A DNA stretch of 64,000 nt from Isoetes taiwanensis (lineage: Eukaryota; Streptophyta; Lycopodiopsida; Isoetales; Isoetaceae): contig JAJEKV010000096.1 in NCBI GenBank assembly GCA_021234155.1, positions 3,163,678-3,227,677 on the forward strand, read 5' to 3'. The notes under the pieces are model-generated. The model did no database searches and was not told the DNA's origin. It saw only the letters and a list, made by a program, of their open reading frames with translations. The position numbers and the translations under genes were made by a program. Below, in pieces: positions 45,700 to 58,958 of this stretch; within the stretch, counting starts at the first letter, position 1, and each line of letters opens with the position of its first letter.

Positions 45700-48600
45700 T
45701 ACTGGAAGGGATGCCATAACGTTTTGGCCACTCATCTTGAAACTGTTGTTACCAAGATTCTCCATATCAAATTTCACCTGTCTGACAAGGTGGCGATACA
45801 AACTAGCAACTGGCTTGTCCAATAGCAACTCAAATTGGAGTGCATCTGTTTGCTTGTAGTAATGGCCAGAAACTATAACTTCTCCTACACCAAATGCAGT
45901 ACCCCAAGCATCTTCATATGTATCTAACAATGTGTGTTTAGTCTCTTTACACCTAAGAACATAAAAGTCAACTCCCTCATCATCTTCTGGATGTGCATTT
46001 ACAGCAAAGTTATCTCCAACTTCTAGAAGAGAACTAAGGTAATCTACTTCTTTTTCTTCTTCTTCATCTTCTTCTTCTTCCCCCTGACTAATTGCTGTGG
46101 ATGTTTCTCCAGCAACAGAATTCATTTTTGGTTTCAGTTCTGCTGTGAGCCATGCTCCCAAATGTGCTTTGTTCGTGCACTCATCCCTTTTACCATAAAA
46201 GCAATAGGAACAATAGCAAGAGAGGCACCTGTAAGCAACTTTTCCAGGGTTCTTTTTGTCACATGGTCTGATGCAATGAAGTTTAGAGCTCCCACATATT
46301 GTTTTCCACTCCTTCCTTTCAGATTTGTCTACACTTTGGGGATCAATATGCCAAAAGAACCTGCAATATAAAACAGATTCATGCAACTTCAAATCTAAGA
46401 AAAATCTAAGAAAAAACAAGAATTTACCTTCTTATATGAGGGTCTGGTGGATTGTTCATCATGTACCAGTTCATGAAATCGACAATGTCTTTGGCACGCT
46501 CCAATTTCCAGGACTCATACTTCAATTGCTCTCTTGCCAAAACCCTTTTCAATATTGCACCTTGTCCATTGCATGTTCTCCTTTTCCATGAGAACTGGCA
46601 AAGAAATTCCACTCATACTCAATTCCTTCACTACACACATAGTTCCTAAATACCAGAAAGGCCTTGCTCCTTTAAACTGGGATGTGCAACCATCACTCCA
46701 AAAAATATGTTTCTTGTACCCAATGTTTTGTGCTCTAAGCCAGTCAGCATGTACTTTCAAGCAATGATATACAAACTCAGTGCTATGCTCCCTGTCATCT
46801 GAAATATAAAATTGCACTTCCTTTATAATTCTCCTTTGATTAGTGCTGATGGTCTCCTGACTTGTCTTCTTCTTTCTTTTCAGCTTATCCCGCTCTGCTT
46901 CTCTTTGCTCTGCCTCTTTAACTTCCATCTCCTCTATCTCGGCTTTTGGTTGCATGTCTATATGTGATATGAACCCGAATTGAGGCTCTGTCCGTGTGCC
47001 GGGTGGCAAGATTGTGCCTCCCTCTGAATTTTAAAACTGTAATTTTCAGCAAAGTCAATTACAGAGACAATTACATCTTCAAGAAAGGTATCCAAACACG
47101 TCCTGAATTGCTTTGCCCTTGATTAAGCAGCCACATAATTGTGTGTGACAAATTGTACCATTGTCTTGGAGGCATGCTTCATGAACTGGGGCAGACTCTC
47201 GTTCTTGTATGCAAGTCTTGTTACTTTTGCTGGTTTCCTCCCTCCCATTTTTTTCTTGGTAGTCTCCTTCATGTATCCAACTTCTTGCTGATTTCAGACC
47301 ATGAACATTTACGCCGGGTTTTGCGGTTGTTTTAAAAAGCTTGTTACACGAGCACAATTTAACTAAGTCAAACAGAATACCTTTTCAAACTGTTTCCACT
47401 CCACCTTGTAATCAGTTTCCATCTTCTCCTTAGGACAAAAAGAAAACCTGTTTATAACACCACAATTAAAGTTACTGAGCAGTAATATCTTTAAACATCA
47501 TAACATTGAAGAGACAAACTTAAGAGTACCTTTTCAGCCCACAATCTTTGCATGCTAACTGCAGACATTGATGTTTGTGCCATTCTTCATCTTCTTCTTT
47601 AGAGCAGACCATTTGCCTCCAAAAATCACTAGTGGTTCTTGGCACTACAGAAGTTACCATCACCACAAACAGCACAATTACAATTGCATTCTTTGTGCAT
47701 CCCATTTGGATCTGTTCTGATTTTGTTGAGTGCTTGCATATTCTAAACGAGGTGCACCCTGGACTACCCGTCGTCGGATCAATCCGGCGGCCCATTACAA
47801 TTGGAGCCTCTGGACACCTTCTTTGATTATGCTCCCATGATTGGGGACACCTATGATTTTAAGATGTTGTTGACGAGTTTGCCTAAGGTTTTGATGGTAT
47901 GCATCACCTCTATACTCAAATATGAAATACTGTTCAACCTAACTCAATGTCCTAATAAGACTACTTTAACCAATCTAACCAGTGAGCTAATGTGACTATT
48001 TTTTATCTTAAATCTATGTTTTTTTTTATAATAACCCATTGAATTGTTTTAGGGATATGGTCTATGGTTTCAAGAATTATATCTATATCAAATCCCCCTG
48101 AAATCTTCATTTTGCTACATATTGGCAAAAATCTCTTTTTTTAAACGCCACAAAAGATGGCTTTCAAAGATTCAAATGTGCTTTTTGGAAATCTTCATTT
48201 CAGTGAATTCCTTTTTGAAGGCCATGTAAAATTGCAACTATAAACAAAGCAGAAATACAGAGTTCCAAAAAAAATTAAAAGCAGCAATATATTAAAGCAG
48301 AACAAGCGGTAAAACATATAAAGCATAATAATTACCTGAGAAATTTCAAGCAGTTGTATTGGATGATCAATTGTTTCACCATCTTTTGTAACAAACTTTC
48401 CACATGCTTTTTGCTGTTCAAGATACCATCTGCAATGTGGACTTTCTTGCTTGCATTATATCTGTCTTCCTTAGTTTCTTTTGCTGATTGAGTGTTCTTG
48501 AACATTTCCAATTACATTCTTCATGATCTTGCTTTGATCGTGATCAACAAAATCCACCTCCAGTGGCAATTTCTTCTTCACTCTCTTCACAAATCTGTGC

Positions 48601-48842
48601 ACCACCAGTGCCTTATCCCCTTCTTTCAAAGGCTTTGTGATATTATTGAAATAATCGTCCAAACTCTTGGACAATTCTTGAAGCCTTCTCGCACTCAAGC
48701 CGCTGTCAACTTGAGGCTGGATATTTTCTTTCTCCCTCTCCCTATCTCTTTTCCTCTGTCTAGATTGCCTTCTTCTCTCGGCTTGAATTTTCCAGAAACT
48801 TTGAAGTCGCTTTTCTTCATCTAAATCTGATGATGAATCCAT
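45700..48842 (-). pseudogene. DDE-like transposase of Element III
   Basis: Start at 48842 (MDSSSDLDEEKRLQSFWKIQ), then a very basic helix and an N-terminal domain like that of Element I. After intron-like gaps: a Cys cluster (ECNCNCAVCGDGNFC near 47690; EDEEWHKHQCLQLACKDCG near 47560), VIVSVIDFAENY with the first Asp near 47055, FYISDDREHS, IFWSDGCTSQFKG with Asp near 46693, then FFASSHGKGEH with Glu near 46580 and GAILKRVLAREQ. The C-terminal Cys-rich region (RCLSCYCSYCF, CTNKAHLGAW) has an extra Glu-rich insert and a tail aligned with Element I. Damage: stops near 47125 and a frameshift right after GKGEH. D-D-E spacing resembles Element I. Confidence 0.78.
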
Positions 48843-49132
48843 TTAGAATTGTTGTACAGAAATTGTGTTGTACTGGAGAAACAAGGCTTTGCACAAAGAA
48901 AAATTTGCTTCGGGGTACAACATCCGGATCATGCTTCCCGCCATATCCTATTCACTCTCCACGCCATCTCACAACAACCCCGCCAAATTGATTTTGTACC
49001 GAATTTGATTTTGCGGGTAGCCATGTCATCGATTCGGAAGCAATTTGCTAAAAACGGATCATCGCGTTCCCGCTCTCCAAGCACCTCCAAGCACAGCGGA
49101 CCAAGCACGAAAAGCAGCGCGTCCGGACGGGT

Positions 49133-49165
49133 GCGCTTTTGTACCCCAATATCTAACTTAGACCC
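49133..49165 (-). repeat. Element III right terminal inverted repeat
   Basis: GCGCTTTTGTACCCCAATAT...TTAGACCC, the inverted copy of the left end; TTAT follows. Confidence 0.85.
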
Positions 49166-49169
49166 TTAT

Positions 49170-51620
49170 ACAGAATTTTGAACAAAATTATATGTTAAAA
49201 TGCTCAAAAATCACCATCTATAAGTATCACGATGGTAATGAATGGTCCATTCTACTTATATCTACATAAGAAATTACTCTATCAACTTGTATATAGTGTA
49301 ATTAGGGTTTAACCATTCAATTAACTATATTTAAAGATGATGTACAACCATAGGATTAATATATTAAAGGTTAAAAATTTGAGTTAATTCCAAAATTATA
49401 GGCTGAAAACTAAGCATTTACATAGTTTGTGATGTTTTATTGATGAATGAAAGTGAAGATCTTAAAGTTTAACTATGAGAATCAATAATTAGATCATATG
49501 ACCTTTGATGCGCCCTTCTCAACTCTGTAGAGGACACGCTATATTTCTCTAAATAAGCCTTCCAAATGGTTCAAAATATGACAAGAGACATATATATAAG
49601 TCCATTACGTAGGTTATGTGAGCTTCTTGCAAAAAAATACGGAGAAACATAGTTAATTCCTACTATATAAAACTGGTATATCCATTGCTACTACAAAGCA
49701 TTGGAGTTTTAGTAGGATAATGTTACATGTAGGTCATCTTTCATGTACACTATATTTTTCATGAATGTGGGCCTTCCTTTGCAATATAACTCTCTATTTT
49801 CAAATTGAAATAACATATTATTTGGAAGATACGAATATAATTGTGTATAGACCATTTATGGTCCATGACTAGACCAGTTCTATAGAGCAATATATCAATC
49901 TCTAGCCCTATCCATTTTTCCCCTATAATAATACCATGGTTTCTTACCTTTAATAACATAAACTTTGAAAGGTGTGAGTGGAAATCCGTGTAGACTCAAT
50001 TGGTGAATAAGTACCCCATAAATTCATAGTTGTTTGTGCTTAAACATTGCCCTCAAATTATGCAAGCTCGTCTAACCTACCAATTTTATTCTATAGAGAA
50101 TTGTACTCATAATATATATTCCAAAGTTGAGATCAAAATTGATTAAGATGTTGCCTCTGTTAATTTTTAAAATTCCAGTTCTGTGGACCAAAAATGGTCT
50201 GCAAGTGGAACTGCACATAGCAGTCTAACTTGACTTTTTATTGTCATAAACTTCCGTATTTTTCTTTGGAGTTTTTGGATTGATTTCATGACACGGGACA
50301 TTTTGAGAATGTGATTTTTCAAAGTCACATGTCGATGCATAAATTCGAAATCTAATATAAAGATTAATCCAAATCTCAAGGTTATGATCATCAAATATTT
50401 TCAATTACTCAAGTAGATCAGAAGTTATTCATATCCTAAAATTCAACTTGAGATCGATTAACATAAAGAAGTTATTAATTTTTAAATGGATCTATGAACC
50501 AGTAATGGTTTTGTGTTTTTAATGAGCTTGTTTTTGCATTGGTTTCGTATCATTTTGAACATGCATATCATGATTTTTGGGAGGACATCATAGAGTAATT
50601 TTTGCTCTATATGTGGAAATATTAATCATTATTACAAGTTCCCTGAAATTGAGATCAAAAGTGAAAGCTCAAATATCAAATTCAAGGCCAGTCAACATTT
50701 TTATAGATGTCAAATATTAGCTCAAAATGCATTTCCTTGTAAAAGTAGTTGTATTTAAACTACAACTGCCTTCTGAGAACCATAATTGGTCCTGAGGAGG
50801 CAAAACGTAGTTTTGACCCTGTCATGTTTGAATAGCCCTATATTTCTTCACAGACTTCAGATTGACATGTGGTTTTTCTGTCTTTTTGTCTATCTCATGT
50901 AGAAAAATATCATTGTAATAAGAAAATTTGAAAAAGAACATTTTATCGAGACAGTTTGACTTTATTTAAAGATGAACATTTTGGTACTTGACCCCCTCCC
51001 CCCCTCCCGAGTTTGCTAGAGCATAACTTACAAGAATAGAGGTATATATAATTAAAAATATTTTTCTAATGGAGCGTAACTGCCATATATGAACTCCTAG
51101 GAAGAGTTCAAATAGATTTTGTGCCATTGATAGTGAACACCGCAAATGGACCATTTCTGGCCCATCATGGGACAACTCTAATACTAATCCGCATAGCCAT
51201 TTAATACGAGGATCATTACAACCAAATCCAATATGCAAGAACGTCCTAAAGCATCAACATAATCTAATGAGCTTTCTAGTTTTTAAAAAGATTTTAGGGT
51301 AGAGATTAGCTTCTATAGATCATCCCACAGAAATATGTTAGTTCTGGATCATTAACTTCTAAATTTTAATCCATATGATAAGCATCCCCCCTCCTTTTTT
51401 TTTTTTTGAAAGGAAAGGAAGGGCCCTGCATTATTCAAAAAAATATACATCATAGTAATGAAGATTTTACCAACATGGGATGACCTCGTATTGGTATTTC
51501 GAGTATTGCTCGAAAACAAAATCTATAGAGTAGTAGAAGTGCTATCAAAATTGTAGCAGAACTACTACTTTTATCATTACTATTGGGCAAATAAATTTGG
51601 GAAGTGCATTAACAAAAGTA
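49170..51620. other. 2.4 kb AT-rich DNA without a recognised gene
   Basis: No domain in any frame. A T-run followed by GAAAGGAAAGGAAGGGCCCT at 51393-51425 resembles the antisense poly(A) end of an old retroposon, but this is weak. Confidence 0.5.
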
Positions 51621-51639
51621 GAATAAAATCTTGGATTTA

Positions 51640-52545
51640 TTTAGAACTAAGTCCTGGTGCTAAAGACGTGTTGTAAATCTTGCTAGGGTTCTATCTACGA
51701 TGGGGATCATGAATGGGTACTTGACGTAGTTGATGTTGAGAATAGTTTTGTAGAATTATCTGAGACTAACAACAAGGAGAAAGTGAACCTTTTATATTAT
51801 AAATGCACTAAGTCTGAGCACATTGTGGAAAAGGCATTTAAAGATGCATGCGGTGTTAAATTTGCAAGAAGAGTAGTGTTGTTGGTAAGTATATTACAAG
51901 GTCTTGGAAGGAAGTGAATATGAATTGCTTGAGGATGCACCAGAATGCAATGCATATAGCCACTTGGTCGTGTCATGTGTATCTTCTGACAGGGTTCTGG
52001 AGCACTAGAGTAATATATATGATGATAGAGAATCGATGATGATGAGACTACACTAAGTTGTTCAAGAAGAAATAGTACTAAATGAATATTTTACTAACAT
52101 TATGTCATTGCTCTTACTAACAAATTTGTTATTCATGTCATAGACAACATACAACACATAAGTGGATCCAATTAAGTTACATTTGGATCTCATTCATTTG
52201 AAGATATTAAATTACACTTGGATCTCATTCATTTGAAGATTGATATTCATTTATTTGCAAATTGCAGATATTAATTCATTTCATGTTTTTTTATAATAAT
52301 TTGTTTTTCATTCGCTTTGCAGATTGCAGGTGTTAATTGGTTTCAACTTATGCAATTGACTGCATATACAATTGATTTTAACAAATACAAATATAATTGA
52401 TTTTAACATATACAATTGATTGTTTCTAAATTGGTTACAAAGAAAACATATGCATATGTAATAACATAACTTAAGAAGATTTCAAAAACGTGTTTCTTTC
52501 ATTAATATATAATATGGTATCCAAAAAGTTACTTCAACTCGGGGG
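51640..52545 (+). pseudogene. degenerate Copia-like remnant
   Basis: KVNLLYYKCTKSEHIVEKAF (about 51782) resembles a broken zinc knuckle, followed about 150 bases later by VSSDRVLEH, a stretch often found just before a Copia protease motif. A CGGGGGTGTTAAAAT sequence at 52540 looks like a polypurine tract joined to an LTR start. No enzyme core is readable. Confidence 0.3.
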
Positions 52546-52674
52546 TGTTAAAATTTAACTGATCATTTAACATAGATTAGTTTATACTTGGATCACTAAA
52601 AACAAAGACTTAGAACAGTTTAAATCTTGGATCAATAGAAATATAAAACAGAAAAAGAAAAAACATGCATAAAC

Positions 52675-52829
52675 TGTAACGGGCCCATGGGAGATCACTC
52701 GAGTAGATCTGGGTGTCGTCGCATTCCCAAGATACTGGCGGTAGAAGCGACTACTCATAAACGTTTAGACGGTTTTGCCCAGTTGGTTAAGGGCATGTCG
52801 GTTACGAATGTTACAGTTGGTATCAGAAC
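52675..52829 (+). repeat. LTR end plus tRNA-Met-type primer-binding site
   Basis: TGGTATCAGAAC (52818-52829) is the usual plant primer-binding site for initiator tRNA-Met with one change, two bases after ...GTTACA (52815). A matching TGTAAC at 52675 would make a 141-bp LTR with inverted tips, but a longer LTR cannot be excluded. Confidence 0.5.
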
Positions 52830-55800
52830 ATAGTTGGATCATTGGTGTTGATATGGTGGATTAAAAATTTCAGCTGAGGTTATTGGTTATTGGATGATGC
52901 TAACGATCATATTTCAGATCAAGTGGGGATGATGATCTAGGATGTGCGATGGATCTATCAAGTATGGAAATCTAAAGACATGGTATCATAGTGTTGGTTT
53001 CTTTAATTATATTTTCTGTGGTAGATGCTCTGTTGGGATGCATGTGATCAAGGAACTAATCTTAGTTCAATGATGTACAAAACATGAAAGATGCTAATAG
53101 AAATGTGTTCATGTAGAGCATGAACAATGAGGCCGGATGAGGTATCATTTTTGCATTTGCTTATTTTCTCTACAATTGGTAGATGGTCGAGTGGTACACC
53201 CTAACTAAAAGTGCATAAGGTGCGAAAGAATGTTGCGGAATTTCATTATGTATGAAGGTGGGAGCTTTCCTTACATTAAGAAGACAGTAAGTGGCTTGTT
53301 AGTAGTGGATTGATGCTTCTAGATCTTTGAGTATGAGGTCTTAATACATCCTAGTCTGTTGTCGCTGAATCAATTTCAGACAAGTTATATCTGAGTTGAA
53401 GGTCACAATGATGCAGTTAAAATAAGATATAGGTTGAGACTAGGTCTGCCTGGATTGTATTTGATGGTTCAAGGTGAAGGTGACAGGATGGCTAGTTTGA
53501 AAATCTTGTATAGATAGTTATGTTGTTGACGTAGACGAATATGCCATTATCCTGCACTATGACTCTATCTAAAGATTAAAGTTTTGTGCAATGTTCTTAT
53601 AAGCAATCTTTTGTGCACACTATCTGAAGTTATAGGGAAAGTAGGACTTGGAGGATTTGAAAGATTCTTATAATTGTCAAGGGCAAAAGTAAGTGCTTTT
53701 GAGAAAACATGCATCTGGTCAAAAGGATAGAGGAAATAGAGAATGATCTTAAACAGTTTTTATCAAGGTAGATTGAAAAATAATTTGAGCTATGTTGGAT
53801 ATATTACAGGAAAGAGATTTTGTCCACATTGCAAATGCTGATTGGAATAGCAACATCCTTGATGGTAGGAAGTAGCTATTCCAGTAAAGAGTAAACATAG
53901 TAGTGGAACATAAAAGAGGATATACCTGAGATGAGGTGGAAGGAAATGTTATAGCAAGGTGAAGTGCCACATTTGATATAATATAATTTGGTAGAAAGGT
54001 ACAACAACATGTTCAAGAACTCAGGGTTATTACCCATATGCTCTCTTATTGAGTCGTTTAAGGGACATATTGAACAGATGTTAGTTTCATCATAATCTAT
54101 CAAGGAAAGTAAGCATTTGTTGCGAGTTGCATCATGGGGTTCTTGTTAACGATGGAAGGAATCTTGATGATTTGAATGGCTTAGATTGGTTCGACATATT
54201 CTAGCTTAGGTTAGCAAAAGAGCTAATTGGATTATGCATTAGAGCATGCCAACAATTTTTTCAGTGTAAGAATAGAGGTTTTGTTTGATATATAAGATAA
54301 GGGCTTGGCTGATGTCTGGGAAAAGTCAGCGCTACACAATAGAATTAACCTATGTAATGGGCATGGATATATGAGAGCAGATGAGCAATGTCTATCGATA
54401 TTACTTTTATAGCTTAAGGAATTTGATAAGTATTCTCTATGTTAAATAGGCTTCTTTGAGAGAATCTATATTGTAGACTATGATTGTAATCATTCTAGGC
54501 TCTCTTTTATCGATTAACTGTGCTTCTGTCCTTGAGATACCTAGACTGGGGGGCTATTTGTCGCTTTTTGGATTTGGCCACCAAGAAGTTTCATGTGAGT
54601 ACATGTAAGAGTTCGATCTAGCATCTATGTTGCCATGGTGGGCTTAGTATTTTAATGCATAGAATCCTCTACAGAAAATGATAGATTCATTCTATGGCTG
54701 AAGTTGCATTAGGCTTGGTTGGGTTATACCTAAGTTTTGCTGCATTATATGCATAAGCATAGACACAATTAGTAACCTTAGTAACATTTGAGTTTGATTT
54801 CAAACTATGCATATGCCAAATTCATTGTTGGTGGTCAATACACTTGACCTATGTAATAGACATCTTAACTTGACTTCCTTATGATGTTTAGCAAGCCAGG
54901 CAAGTTTGGAAAGATATGAGATGGTTTGTGTACGATAAACCATTTGGCACTCGAGTATTGTGGCGGCTTGTGCTTGTTAAGGCCATAGAAGTATCATTAA
55001 GGGATCTTCATTTCATTTTAAGTGTTTCTTTTTGGTGTGATTAAGATGCCACATATAAAGAAGCTTAATTATAAATGAAAAGTAATTATTGGCGAGATAT
55101 CTCTACGCATATGCTGGAATTGTAAGACGAGTTAGTTGTCCCTTGGAATTATTTTGAGCTGCATTTTTTCTATCTCATTCAAATAAAGCTTTTCACACAT
55201 GTTACAGATCATAAAATGGAGTTAATTTTGAAGAAGCACCTTAATAGATTTCATTTAGTAAGATAAATGGCATCTTGGTGATGTTCAGAGGAGGCATAAG
55301 TAGCCAAGTTTATTTATCATGAGAACGAGCTATTTACTGACAAAGTCCCCAATTGATGTTGCCAAAGACTTCAAGATGAATATAGTTTAACGGTATAGGT
55401 GGTTAACAATGATATGTTGAGAAGAATGCTATGGTTCTCTTCTTATATATAAGAGAACCATCATTCCAGGGATAGGGACGCCAGTTTTAGCGCCAGCTCT
55501 CGTTTTAGACCCAAGCTTTCTTTGGCACAAGCCTGCTATAGCGCAAGCTTTCTTTGGCCCTTTCTCCCATAAAAGCCTTGTGTCTTCCTGCATTCCTCAT
55601 CGGTGTTTCCTCTGAGCTGAATCTTGTTGTTGTACGGAGTTCCCCCCCTCCCACCTCTTACTCTGCTATATAGGTTTTACTTTTCGTTCAATGTTGGCCG
55701 ATGGGCTTCTGCATTTTTTCCAGCGTAGCACGTGGTGCTTCTGGAGGGCAGCAAGGGGAAGCCCCCCTGGGGCCGAGCTTATATTTTCTTATCTCGGCGT

Positions 55801-57004
55801 AGCCCCGTGGCTTCTGAGGATCCTCATGGATCATCTCTTCAATTTTCAATATTGTGCTCTTATATTTCTAGTCCAACTTTATAGCTTGCTGACTTTTGGC
55901 ACGTGGATGGCTTCTAACGCAGTTGACAGTCACATATGATTAGGTCTTGCAGTTTGGAGCTCATTGATGTGCATGGTGCAGATTTTTATACGCCTCTGTG
56001 TTGAGCCTATATTTTCCTATCTCGGCATAGCCCTATGGTTTTCGAGGATCCTCATGGATTGTCTTTTCCATTTTGATATTGTGCTCTTGTATTTCTAGTC
56101 CAACTTTGTAGCTTGCTGATCACTCTTGGCTCGTACATGGCTCCTAACACAATTGACAATCACATGTTGTTTGGTCTTGCAGTTTAGAGCTCTCTGAAGT
56201 TCATAAGGTTCCTTTTCATACGAGTGGCCAAGAGGGACACATGGAGCAGTATCTTAGCGGGACGGATTTGAGTCACTGCTTGGATGGGTGGCGCGACCTA
56301 ACTATTGCAGTTGTTGCAGTTTGGGAGCATTATAGTGTAGCAACTTTCTGAATGTTTTATGTGGGGCCTGGACTCATTGTATACAATTATCTTATATATC
56401 GGATGGTCTAACCCGGGGTTGTATTTGTTGTTTTACTCATTTGGAATTTATCATTTTGTTCCCCTCTTCACTCATTTTGGGGTTCATCAGTTTGTTCCCC
56501 TATGGATCATTGTACTCATTTTTTCATTCAGCTCAATGGAACACCACTTCACTTTTGGATGATGATATTTGTGCATAAGGACCTTTCCCTAGAAGAGCAG
56601 TTTCCTGCAGATTGGCTTCAAGCTTGTAATTTTATTTGTTACAATGCATGTATGCTTTCCATTCAACTAAGAAAGTGTGGTGCTCCAATGGGAAAATAGA
56701 AGTCTAGATGGGTTTGATTCTTTGGGACAGAGATTTTAATGTCTGAAGAAAATTAAGGTGATATAAGCAAGCCCGATTAACTCGTTGATTGTGTAAAAAA
56801 AATATTATATTCATGACAGCTGGCAAGGAAAGAAAGAATAATTATGCTGGTATGTAATTTTATTGATTAAAATCAATGAAAACTAAAGCTATATACATCA
56901 GAGAGGTGATAAGTTGGTGTTATTATGTAGTTGATCAAAGGTTTGATTCTATGATCGATTGGATACTCCATTATTTTGGAATGACCCATGAGGACATGGG
57001 ATTT
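52830..57004 (+). pseudogene. interior of a strongly decayed LTR retrotransposon
   Basis: Lies between a primer-binding site and a polypurine tract in the same orientation, 4.2 kb apart. All frames are full of stops. A few fragments are suggestive (TDHKMELILKKHLN near 55210; the final HEDMGFRRGE at 56985), consistent with a Gypsy-type pol end, but no catalytic motif survives. Confidence 0.35.
55760..56180. repeat. diverged direct duplication, unit about 230 bp
   Basis: Sequence from TATTTTCTTATCTCGGCGTA to TCACATATGATTAGGTCTTG (55781-55948) recurs with substitutions at 56009-56178. No coding sense. Confidence 0.65.
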
Positions 57005-57060
57005 AGAAGGGGAGAATGTAATGAGCTTGGCCCGTTAGCAGGCATGTAATTTATATTTCC
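57005..57060 (+). repeat. polypurine tract and candidate 3' LTR start
   Basis: AGAAGGGGAGAA (57005-57016) followed by TGTAATGAGCTTGGCCCG. It does not clearly match the LTR piece at 52675-52815, so the two may come from different copies. Confidence 0.45.
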
Positions 57061-58137
57061 CTATTGATGATTATTGAGAATAACTCCAATTGCTTATTAC
57101 ATGAGAAATGCATATATGTATGAAAATTTTATACAAAGTTCATGTGGTAAAAGCAAAGAGCATTAGTTTTCATGAGGGTTTCTGGAAGGAGGCAAGAAGA
57201 GCAATTTCTTAGACTGTTTTGCTGGCTGAACTTTGGAGCATATCTCGACAACTCAATATTTAAATCAGGTAATTTTTATTTCACTGGACAGGCTTTCGAA
57301 TTAGCTTTCCTGGATTGGGCCTGATAAGGCCGAAATTCAACCTTATGAGGGAGATATGGCATAATGAGTGAAGCTAAGTCAAAATTGACTGCACCATTGT
57401 ATCTTTTTTGTACAGCTTCCTTCTTGAAGCTATGAGCTGAAAGGAGGGGATATTTTGAGAGTAAAACAGCTAGAAGGAGTTAAAGGACCATTATTGAAGT
57501 GGTTCTCAGGTGGGTGATTTGCCGCTTACACTAGGAAATGCTTAGATTGCTTAGATTGCTTAGATTATTCTTGTTATTGAAGAAAAGAATCAGGATTTAA
57601 TGATTTGAATTAAGAGTATTAGAGGAATCTGAGTGATCTTGAATCTGATAATGTGGAATTGAAAGTCTTTTGCCGTGGTGGAATATAAGAGGAAATAAGA
57701 AATAAGCTAAAATTACTGTAAGTCTGGAAATAGTCTTTAGAATTGTAGATAGTAGGGCAGATTTTGTATGGAGTAAATGGGATCCTAGCAACAACAATAT
57801 AGAAATTATTTTGCTTGGGAGAAGATAAAACTCAATTGGAACCTTGGAGATCATGTAGCATATGGGGGTTGCATGGAGGTTCTAGCAAGGCCATGAAAAG
57901 TGCCACCTGCTCCATGAGACAAGAAGCTAATTTAGAAGATAGACAAAGATGTATATGTACCTTTGGTGATTAGATTTAAGTTAAGATGCTAAAATAAACT
58001 ATAATATGGGATTGCACTGCTAAGAAACAACTGTGGAGGTAATGTGAGACAAGTTAATCTCTCAGTTGGATAGTAAGAGGATGTATGTCAAAGCAGCCTA
58101 GAGAAGCTTATGGAGGCTTCTGGAGTATGGTAATGGC
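57061..58137. other. no gene recognised
   Basis: AT-rich DNA between the LTR relic and the hAT element; only a short triplication of GCTTAGATT near 57540. Confidence 0.5.
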
Positions 58138-58224
58138 CAGGGATAGGTTCAATACTGTATACGTTTTATGCGTAATACGTATTTTTTGAAAGATACGGCA
58201 CAAATTTGACGTATAATACGTCAA

Positions 58225-58525
58225 AAATACTTCTGGCGTCGAAAAATTTTCGAGTAAGCAAAAACAACAGTTTCGCTTACGCAAAGTTTTTTTCGCGTAA
58301 GTGAAACAACAGCTACGCACGCCGGCAAAAAAATTTCAGTAAGTTTAAAACAATCGCTTTGCTTACGGAAGATTTCTTCGCTGTAAAAAATCTGTTGTCT
58401 TAAACACGCCGAAAATTTTTAAACCGTGATAAGCGAAAACAAATTGTTCGCTCTACGCGAAAAAACTTCAGCGTAGTTTAAACTTGTTTTTTCGCTTACG
58501 CAAAATTTTGCAAAGCATTTTAGGG
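58225..58525. repeat. hAT subterminal motif cluster
   Basis: GCTTACGCAAA/TTTGCGTAAGC-like motifs and degenerate forms occur at least eight times in both orientations (e.g. 58275, 58297, 58363, 58494). Such clusters near hAT ends are usual transposase-binding zones. Confidence 0.65.
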
Positions 58526-58865
58526 CATTTTGTTAAGGGAAAACAAGTTTTTGCGCCACTGTTTGGTTTATTTTGAGCAGATGTATTATTATATATAAGA
58601 ATAACGTGTTTAGCCCTAGAATTCGCCTCGAACATTAACTACCAGGTCGAGTCAACATACTCCCTGGAAAACGGTCAGCCTTTGAGGTGTGGGTTTTGCA
58701 TCCGGGTCCTGACGCCGGAATTGTGAAGTGAGATTACTCCTTCACAGAGTTTTCCGACCTTGGGTTCCTACCCTGTTCCTTAGAGACCTATAGGTTCCTG
58801 TCCTTCCCTCCTTACGTTCGAACAGGACGTCAATGTAACATATGCGTAGTGAGCTTGCTCCTTTG

Positions 58866-58872
58866 CATATAT
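58866..58872 (+). promoter_or_regulatory. candidate TATA box of hAT transposase
   Basis: ATATATA, about 90 bp before the ATG at 58959, in an otherwise G/C-balanced stretch. Confidence 0.35.
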
Positions 58873-58958
58873 AGACGTTGGCCTTTAGTTCGGACGATTA
58901 AGGAGTCTTTACCCTTTAGAATAGCAGAGCAGAGACAGTAATTTTAGATAGCCACAGG

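Larger units (their letters stand above)
43229..49165. mobile_element. Element III: second transposon of the Element I group
   Basis: Inverted ends begin GGGTCTAA and run to GGGGTACAAAA and GCGC (43229-43263 and 49133-49165, with one substitution and a 2-base indel). TTAT flanks both sides (43225-43228, 49166-49169). Length 5937 bp. Two convergent genes: the RING/coiled-coil protein on plus and the DDE-like transposase on minus, meeting at about 45.2-45.7 kb. No Ulp1 or FCP1 module. Both proteins match Element I block by block, but the DNA and TIRs have diverged strongly, so they are different families of one group. Confidence 0.85.

Noticed and set aside
46162-46371. Plus-strand frames inside the Element III transposase
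   Set aside because: Shadows of the minus-strand coding sequence, which has clear protein homology to Element I.
51393-51425. Antisense LINE tail
   Set aside because: Only a T-run and a short purine stretch are visible; no LINE coding sequence or target duplication supports it.
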